A DNA stretch of 56,563 nt from Variovorax sp. (GTDB taxonomy: Bacteria; Pseudomonadota; Gammaproteobacteria; Burkholderiales; Burkholderiaceae_C). Made by a program: the position numbers and the translations under genes. The stretch covers positions 1-56,563 of the forward strand of contig JANXTS010000043.1 of the NCBI GenBank assembly GCA_025352265.1, given 5' to 3'. Below, piece after piece: positions 51,257 to 56,563 of the stretch (position 1 is the stretch's first letter; every line of letters starts with the position of its first letter). Under the pieces are notes generated by a model. That model saw only the letters and a program-made list of their open reading frames with translations, did no database searches and had not been told where the DNA came from.

Positions 51257-51269
51257 ACGCTGCGCGCGA

Positions 51270-53414
51270 TCAGCGCGCGGCGTTGCGGTCGGTAATCATC
51301 TTCGGGGTGATAAAGACGAGCATTTCGGTCTTGTTTGCAACGCGGTTGCGCGTACGGAACAGTGCGCCGAGGTAGGGCACTTCACCAAGCACCGGCACGC
51401 GCGATTCGTCGTTGGATTCGGTGAGTTCGAAGATACCACCGATCACCACCGTGCCGCCGTTCTCGACCAGCACCGAGGTCTGCACGTGCTTGGTATTGAT
51501 GGCGAAGCCAGCAGTCGTCGCTTGACCGACCGTGTCCTTGTTGACATCGAGCGTCAGGATGATGTTGCCCTCGGGCGTGATCTGCGGTGTCACCTCAAGC
51601 TTCAGATTGGCCTTGCGGAAAGCGATTGAGGTTGCGCCACTAGAAGTCGCCACCTGGTACGGCAGCTCGGTACCTTGCTCGATGAGCGCCTTGGTCTGGT
51701 CGGCGGTCACGACGCGGGGAGCGGATACGACTTTGCCCTTGCCATCGGCTTCGAGCGCGGAGATTTCCAGGTTCAGCATTCGGGAGAAACTGGAGTTGAA
51801 CAGGGAGATGGCGAAGGTGCCGGGAGCGTTGCCGGTACCGCTCGGGCTCGTCGCTGGCAGATTGATGAAGTTCGAATTGGTGAACGTAGTGAGTGCGCTG
51901 CCAGCAGTGGTCGCCGTAGCAGGCGTCACGGTCGGCCCCACGCCGAGGTTGCCAAAGACACGATTGCCGTTGTTTGATCCGACCACGCCGCCGCCGATGC
52001 CACCGCCGAGCCGCACCCCGAGCGATTTGCCGAAGGTGTCGGATGCTTCGACGATTCGTGCTTCGATCAGAACCTGACGAACTGGAATGTCGAGCTTGGT
52101 GATCATTTCGGCGACTTGAGCCAACCGCGACGGAATGTCGGTCACGAACAATTGATTGGTACGCGGCTCGGCAATCACGCTGCCGCGGGCTGTCAACAGG
52201 CGAGCACTACTGGAGCCCGAGCCGCCACTAGCCGAACCCGAGCCGGTGATCTGCCCTTGCAAATCCACAGCCTTGGTGTAGTTCAGCTGGAACGATTGCG
52301 TGCGCAACGGTTCGAGATTTTCGATCGCAGCCTTGGCTTCGAATTCGACCTTCTCTTTGGCGTTGATTTCATCTTTCGGCGCGATCCAGAGCACGGTGCC
52401 GTTCTTGCGCATGCCCAGGTTCTTGGCCTGCATGATAATTTCAAGGGCCTGGTCCCAGGGCACGTCTTTCAGCCGCAGTGTGAGAGCACCGGTGACTGAA
52501 TCCGACGTCACGATGTTGAAGTTCGTGAAGTCAGCAATAACCTGAAGCAACGAGCGAATCTCGATATTCTGGAAGTTAAGCGACAACTTCTCGCCGTTGT
52601 AACCCACGCCTTGCGTCAGCTTGGTCGGGTCGACCTTACGCGGACGAACTTCGACGACGAACTGGTTTTCACTCTGGTAAGCGCTGTGTTCCCACTCGCC
52701 GCGCGGCTCGATGACCATGCGAACACGGTCTCCCGCCTGTTGCGTGGTGATGAGTTGCACCGGCGTGCCGAAGTCAGACACGTCGAGGCGACGGCGAAGG
52801 CCTTCGGGCAGCGTCGACTTGGTAAATTCGACAACAAGGTTCTTGCCTTGCTGCTTGATGTCGACGCCAACCTGGTTGTTCGCCAAATCGACGATCACGC
52901 GCCCCGTCTTGTCCGCGCCAAGTCGGAAGTCGACGTCACGCAACGGAACCATGTCGCGGTTGCGGTTCTCGGCAAACGGCGAAGGTGTTGAAGCGACCAA
53001 GGCGGCGCCAGCGACCGGTTCGAGCGAGACGATCAGGGACTTACCCTGGATCTCGGTTTTGTATGCGGTCGCCTGCTTCAGATTCATTACCAGACGCGTC
53101 CGGTCGCCCGCTTGGACAACGTTCACAGAACGCAAGTTGCCCTGGTTCACGTCGACAGTGGATCGACCAATGGCATTGGTGATGCCCGGAAAATCGAGCG
53201 CAATTCGAGCAGGCGTTTGAATGACGAAACCCGTTGGCACCGCAGACAGCGGTTGGGTCAGATCGATACGGATAACTTCCGTGCCGGACTGGACCGAACT
53301 GGTGATCGATTCGATGGCGTTTTGCGCTTGTGCGAGCGCAGCCACACTGAGCGCCACGAGGGTCACGCTGGCAGCGCGCAGCCACCGAGCAAGCACTGTT
53401 TTTTGTCGGTTCAT
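51270..53414 (-). CDS. pilQ: Type IV pilus secretin PilQ
   Basis: A 714-residue outer-membrane secretin. Signal peptide (MNRQKTVLARWLRAASVTLV, then ALAQAQ), two AMIN-type beta domains (about 30-250), N0/N1 domains (LSLNFQNIEIRSLLQVIADF; DVPWDQALEIIM), and the C-terminal secretin channel (VLIEARIVEASD; ending with VPVLGEVPYLGALFR). A Gly/Ser-rich loop lies near 395-415. ATG at 53414 overlaps the pilP stop region by 4 bases. Confidence 0.96.
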   Translation of the reverse strand: MNRQKTVLARWLRAASVTLVALSVAALAQAQNAIESITSSVQSGTEVIRIDLTQPLSAVPTGFVIQTPARIALDFPGITNAIGRSTVDVNQGNLRSVNVVQAGDRTRLVMNLKQATAYKTEIQGKSLIVSLEPVAGAALVASTPSPFAENRNRDMVPLRDVDFRLGADKTGRVIVDLANNQVGVDIKQQGKNLVVEFTKSTLPEGLRRRLDVSDFGTPVQLITTQQAGDRVRMVIEPRGEWEHSAYQSENQFVVEVRPRKVDPTKLTQGVGYNGEKLSLNFQNIEIRSLLQVIADFTNFNIVTSDSVTGALTLRLKDVPWDQALEIIMQAKNLGMRKNGTVLWIAPKDEINAKEKVEFEAKAAIENLEPLRTQSFQLNYTKAVDLQGQITGSGSASGGSGSSSARLLTARGSVIAEPRTNQLFVTDIPSRLAQVAEMITKLDIPVRQVLIEARIVEASDTFGKSLGVRLGGGIGGGVVGSNNGNRVFGNLGVGPTVTPATATTAGSALTTFTNSNFINLPATSPSGTGNAPGTFAISLFNSSFSRMLNLEISALEADGKGKVVSAPRVVTADQTKALIEQGTELPYQVATSSGATSIAFRKANLKLEVTPQITPEGNIILTLDVNKDTVGQATTAGFAINTKHVQTSVLVENGGTVVIGGIFELTESNDESRVPVLGEVPYLGALFRTRNRVANKTEMLVFITPKMITDRNAAR

Positions 53415-53950
53415 TTTGCCTTCTCTTGCAACTGCAACGTCGCCACGCGTTCGATCCACTCACCGGCGGCGTCCTGCACGATTTCACGCAGGCCGAGTTC
53501 GGTTTCACTTATGTTGGTAATACGGCCGAAATTAAGACCAAGGTGGTTGCCCACGCGTACCTGGTAGAGCAGTTTGTCGACGCTCACGAGCGCGACCGGC
53601 TGGCCGTTACGACTGAGACTGCCGACCATCGCCATCGAATCCAGCGGGAACGCTTCCAACGATTCCTTCCGACGGGAGAGCTCCGGAGCGATCAGGCCCG
53701 AGCTGCTGGGCTGGCTCGAATCGCGACGCAGAGCCTGTGTCAGCTTTTGCATGTTGAAGGGCTCGAACGAAGCCGCCTCGGTGTAGGCCTGCGGGGTGAA
53801 TTTCTTTGGCTCGGAAATCGGTGGCACGGTCGGCTTGACCTGCGTCCGCTGTTCTGCAGTCCAGCGCTGAAGATCGTCGCGGTCGGAGCTACCGCATGCG
53901 GCCAGCACAAGCGTCGCGACACCAATGCATAACAAGGCGGCCACTTTCAT
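53411..53950 (-). CDS. pilP: Type IV pilus lipoprotein PilP
   Basis: A 179-residue lipoprotein: lipobox LVLAAC at residues 14-19, a Pro-rich linker, and a C-terminal beta-sandwich domain (MAMVGSLSRNGQPVALVSVD; then VRVGNHLGLNFGRIT) that contacts PilQ. It links PilNO to the secretin. It overlaps pilO and pilQ by 4 bases each. Confidence 0.95.
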   Translation of the reverse strand: MKVAALLCIGVATLVLAACGSSDRDDLQRWTAEQRTQVKPTVPPISEPKKFTPQAYTEAASFEPFNMQKLTQALRRDSSQPSSSGLIAPELSRRKESLEAFPLDSMAMVGSLSRNGQPVALVSVDKLLYQVRVGNHLGLNFGRITNISETELGLREIVQDAAGEWIERVATLQLQEKAK

Positions 53951-54627
53951 TTTTTGGCCTTTGCCGCAGCTGCAGCGGCAGCGCGTTGGGAAGCCTGCTC
54001 GTCAGGGTCCAGATAGCGGAATGTGCGAGCAGTGGCGTCCATGGTGAGCCCACCGTCCTTTTGCGGTGTGATCGCCAGGTTGTTCAGCGTCACGATGCGA
54101 GATAGATTGGCGACGTCGGCGGCAAAGGCGCCCATATCGTGATAACGGCCGGTAACCTTGAGCGCGATAGGCAGCTCAGCGTAATAGTCTTTCACTACGA
54201 TCTGCCCAGGCCGGAACAGCTCGAACTGAAGACTCCGGCCTAACCCGGCTTGGTTGATGTCCGACAACAAAGCGTCCATTTCAGCCTTGCTCGGCAGCTG
54301 CTTCTCAAGCGACGTGACGTACTGTTGGACTTGCTCGCGCTGCTTTTTAAGAAGGTCGAGATTGGCTGCCAGTGCGACCTTCTTTTGAAAGTCGATGCGC
54401 AGCGCAACTTCCTTCGCGCGCTCTGCTTCCAGTTCGTCATTCGAATTGGTCAGCCAGACAAACCAGAGGGCCGCGAGCACGGCAATAACCACGGCAATGA
54501 ACAGCGCGTAGCGTGGCGCTGTAGGCCACATGGATGGATCGTTCGGGTTCAGTCCGCGAAACTGATCGCCAAACCGCCGCATGGAGGTCGCGAAATCGAT
54601 ATTGCGTATGGGGCGTCGTGTTGCCAT
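53947..54627 (-). CDS. pilO: Type IV pilus inner-membrane protein PilO
   Basis: A 226-residue bitopic protein: cytoplasmic N-terminus, one helix (ALFIAVVIAVLAALWFVWL), a coiled coil (about 70-115), and a ferredoxin-like periplasmic domain. It dimerises with PilN. The tail is Ala/Lys-rich. Confidence 0.95.
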   Translation of the reverse strand: MATRRPIRNIDFATSMRRFGDQFRGLNPNDPSMWPTAPRYALFIAVVIAVLAALWFVWLTNSNDELEAERAKEVALRIDFQKKVALAANLDLLKKQREQVQQYVTSLEKQLPSKAEMDALLSDINQAGLGRSLQFELFRPGQIVVKDYYAELPIALKVTGRYHDMGAFAADVANLSRIVTLNNLAITPQKDGGLTMDATARTFRYLDPDEQASQRAAAAAAAKAKK

Positions 54628-54633
54628 TGCTTC

Positions 54634-55251
54634 CTACCCCTTTGCAGCGGCCGAGGCCACCGGTGCGCCGGGCGCGCCTTTTTGCGAATCAGTCGGACGC
54701 TTGACGCCGATGCGCATCGTGAAGTTCGCCACGCGACGCTGGTCGCGTGGCGTGAGGTTGACGCTCGCAGAGGTAATTTCGACCAGCTCCGGTTTGACCA
54801 GCCAAGGACTGTTGTTTCCCAGATTGCGCAGCAATTCGGAAACCCGTTCGTTCGATTGCGCCATACCCTGTAGCGTTACCGTCTGGTTGTCCTGCTTCAT
54901 GCTGGTGAGGTAGACCCCGTCGGGCAATTGGCGGACCAATTCGTTGAGCAAATGCACCGGTAAATTGCGATCGCCCTGCAAATCTTCTACGGCAGTCTGC
55001 CGCGCGCGCAATGCCGCGATTTCAGATTGAAGCGTCGAGATTTCCTTGATCTCGCTTTCAAGCTTGGCGATCTCCGACTGCAGATAGGTGTTCTTCGATT
55101 GTTGACCTGAAATTTGCGTTTGGTACCAAACGTATGCACCACCTGCAAGCAGAACGCCGAGCAAAGCAGCCGCCCCCAGCGAGGCGTAAAAAGTCTCTTT
55201 CCGACGCTTGCGTGCCGCTTCGCGGTGCGGAAGCAGGTTGATCAAAATCAC
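54634..55251 (-). CDS. pilN: Type IV pilus inner-membrane protein PilN
   Basis: A 205-residue bitopic protein starting MILINLLPHREAARKRRK, the short cytoplasmic segment that binds PilM, then one helix (about residues 21-43), coiled coil and periplasmic domain. Start: GTG at 55251 overlaps the pilM stop (GTGA) and has GGAGG eight bases upstream; the frame beginning at 55281 lies inside pilM. Confidence 0.94.
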   Translation of the reverse strand: MILINLLPHREAARKRRKETFYASLGAAALLGVLLAGGAYVWYQTQISGQQSKNTYLQSEIAKLESEIKEISTLQSEIAALRARQTAVEDLQGDRNLPVHLLNELVRQLPDGVYLTSMKQDNQTVTLQGMAQSNERVSELLRNLGNNSPWLVKPELVEITSASVNLTPRDQRRVANFTMRIGVKRPTDSQKGAPGAPVASAAAKG

Positions 55252-56327
55252 TGCAGGAACCTCCGCATCGCCAGGCCGCAAGACGTCAGGTAAGACGGCG
55301 CTTCACGGCGGACCTTCTTCTCTCGAATATTTGGGCCGATCTCCATGCCGTCGAAGGGATTGACCAACGAACATGCAAACGAAGTTTGCCGGGTCACGGC
55401 GCTGGTCAAGCCGGGCAGGGCCGCCGAACCGCCGGCCAACAGCACATAGTCGACTCGGTTGTGCGGTGTGCTGGTGAAGAAAAACTGGAGAGCGCGCGCG
55501 ATTTCCTGCGCAATGCTGGCGACGAACGGCCGGAGAACGCCTGAACCGTAGTCGTCCGGCAGATCGCCGCTGCGCTTTTTGGTCTCGGCTTCTTCCGCCG
55601 AGAAACCATATTGACGCACGATCAACTGAGTAAGTTGGGCGCCACCGAATGCCTGATCACGGTCGTAAAGCACTTCCTGATTGCGAAGCACCTGCATGCT
55701 GGTCGTAAAGGCACCGACCTCGAACAACGCGACGACGGCGTCTCTGCCTTGACCTGGCAATTGCTCGATCAGCCGCGCAGTTGCAAGGCGGGAAGCGTAA
55801 GACTCGACGTCGAGAATCATCGCCTTCAGGCCAGCAGCTTCAGCAAGCCCCTGGCGGTCCTGCACCTTCTCTTTACGGGAAGCGGCGATTAGCACTTCAA
55901 CATCGCCCGTTGAGTTGGCGCTTTGCCCCATGACGCAGAAGTCAAGACTAACTTCGTCGAGCGAAAACGGGATGTATTGGTTAGCTTCAGACTCGACCTG
56001 GAGCTCGAGTTCCTGCTCGCTCATGCCGCCAGGCAGCACGATCTTTTTGGTGATCACGGCAGAAGGCGGCAAAGCAAGCGCAACGTTTTTGGTGCGCGTA
56101 CCGCTTTTGCGGACCACGCGGCGCACAGCTTCAGCAACTTCGTCGAACTTCTCGACGTTGCCGTCGGTAATCCAACCGCGTTCCAGCGGCTCGATGGCAC
56201 AACGTTCGAGCACCAGTTTCCCGGTGGCATCGCGACCGAGTTCCACCAGCTTGACACTGGACGAACTGACGTCCAACCCAAGCAATGGCGCGGGCTGCCG
56301 GCGAAAAAGCGATCCCAAGTCGGTCAA
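55248..56327 (-). CDS. pilM: Type IV pilus assembly ATPase-like protein PilM
   Basis: A 359-residue actin/FtsA-like cytoplasmic protein that binds the PilN N-terminus. Seen: PLLGLDVSSSSVKLVEL (phosphate-1-like loop) and YVLLAGGSAALPGL (adenosine motif). Start uncertain: TTG at 56327 (MTDLGSLFRRQ) has AGGA at good spacing and the family length; ATG at 56378 would add 17 polar residues. First gene of pilMNOPQ. A perfect TTGACA lies on this strand at 56441-56436, but no matching -10 is evident. Confidence 0.93.
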   Translation of the reverse strand: MTDLGSLFRRQPAPLLGLDVSSSSVKLVELGRDATGKLVLERCAIEPLERGWITDGNVEKFDEVAEAVRRVVRKSGTRTKNVALALPPSAVITKKIVLPGGMSEQELELQVESEANQYIPFSLDEVSLDFCVMGQSANSTGDVEVLIAASRKEKVQDRQGLAEAAGLKAMILDVESYASRLATARLIEQLPGQGRDAVVALFEVGAFTTSMQVLRNQEVLYDRDQAFGGAQLTQLIVRQYGFSAEEAETKKRSGDLPDDYGSGVLRPFVASIAQEIARALQFFFTSTPHNRVDYVLLAGGSAALPGLTSAVTRQTSFACSLVNPFDGMEIGPNIREKKVRREAPSYLTSCGLAMRRFLQ

Positions 56328-56529
56328 GTTACGGTCCTGTCGGTTGTAACGATTGGAAATATTTGCGAGTGGTTGCATGCTATCAGCAACAATCACCGGC
56401 AACAAAGCTGAAGAAGGTGTAGAGCGCTCATCCGTTGTCAAAAGGTGACGAGGCCCGCAACATAGGTCATGAATCCCCGTGCCCCAATTTCTGCAGAGTG
56501 GCGCATTCAATACGGCGCATTTCACTTTT

Positions 56530-56535
56530 TATAAT
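56530..56535 (+). promoter_or_regulatory. Consensus -10 box facing out of the window
   Basis: A perfect TATAAT on the plus strand, with a weak -35 candidate TTCAAT at 56506-56511 (18-base spacer). It points rightward, away from pilM, so it probably serves a divergent gene beyond the window; in related genomes that gene is often a class A penicillin-binding protein, which cannot be seen here. Confidence 0.4.
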
Positions 56536-56563
56536 GCGTGGTGACTCCACCTCGCTCAATGCC

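Noticed and set aside
56430..56460. pilM promoter built on the perfect TTGACA at 56441-56436
   Set aside because: No acceptable -10 box lies 16-18 bases downstream on that strand.

Overview
The window looks like chromosomal DNA of a betaproteobacterium in the order Burkholderiales, most likely the Comamonadaceae (Variovorax/Acidovorax-like). This rests on high GC, protein sequences, and gene orders typical of that group: petABC-sspA-sspB, mla-ibaG-murA-his-tat and pilMNOPQ-aroK-aroB. No database search was possible, so the taxon is an inference. I found no prophage, CRISPR array, integrase or rRNA. The one RNA gene is a tRNA-Thr(UGU). The one mobile-type gene is a REP-associated tyrosine transposase (RAYT) near 45 kb.

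Layout. 1-2.2 kb: the end of an MBOAT acyltransferase and two tandem SGNH/AlgX-like proteins, probably an exopolysaccharide O-acetylation cassette cut by the window edge. 2.2-3.2 kb: zapD and yacG. 3.2-8.6 kb (minus strand): secA, argJ, a DUF815 ATPase and a mutT-type Nudix gene, with a dciA-like DUF721 gene divergent from secA. 9.1-12.3 kb: vanA, vanB and a small secreted protein, facing a TetR regulator across a compact overlapping promoter/operator; the tetR 3' end runs into tRNA-Thr. 12.4-16.6 kb: cytochrome bc1 (petABC), a clear terminator, then sspA and sspB. 16.8-20.3 kb: mscL, pdxA, a Nif3-like gene and a Deg-type protease.

From 56.3 kb down to 20.3 kb about 40 consecutive genes lie on the minus strand: type IV pilus assembly (pilMNOPQ), aroK, aroB, dgt, an MFS transporter, a DUF1415 protein, a methyltransferase, the RAYT, glutamate synthase (gltB, gltD), outer-membrane lipid transport (mlaFEDACB), an ABC-2 exporter pair, ibaG, murA, the whole histidine pathway (hisG, D, C, B, H, A, F, I, E) with two foreign-looking passengers, then a small membrane protein, hinT and tatABC.

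Themes: envelope biogenesis (Mla, MurA, Tat, pili, SecA, polysaccharide acetylation) and nitrogen/amino-acid metabolism (GltBD, His, ArgJ, AroBK) on a core-genome backbone. The accessory or unusual items are the overlapping vanA/tetR promoters, a probable CTG start for hisH, a Rap1a/Tai-like secreted protein inside the his operon, three palindromes between the RAYT and the gltB promoter, and a terminator that ends a few bases before the mlaF start codon. I did not find a convincing wholly new multi-gene system. The items most worth testing are the MBOAT/double-SGNH cassette, the RAYT palindrome region and the his-operon passenger.
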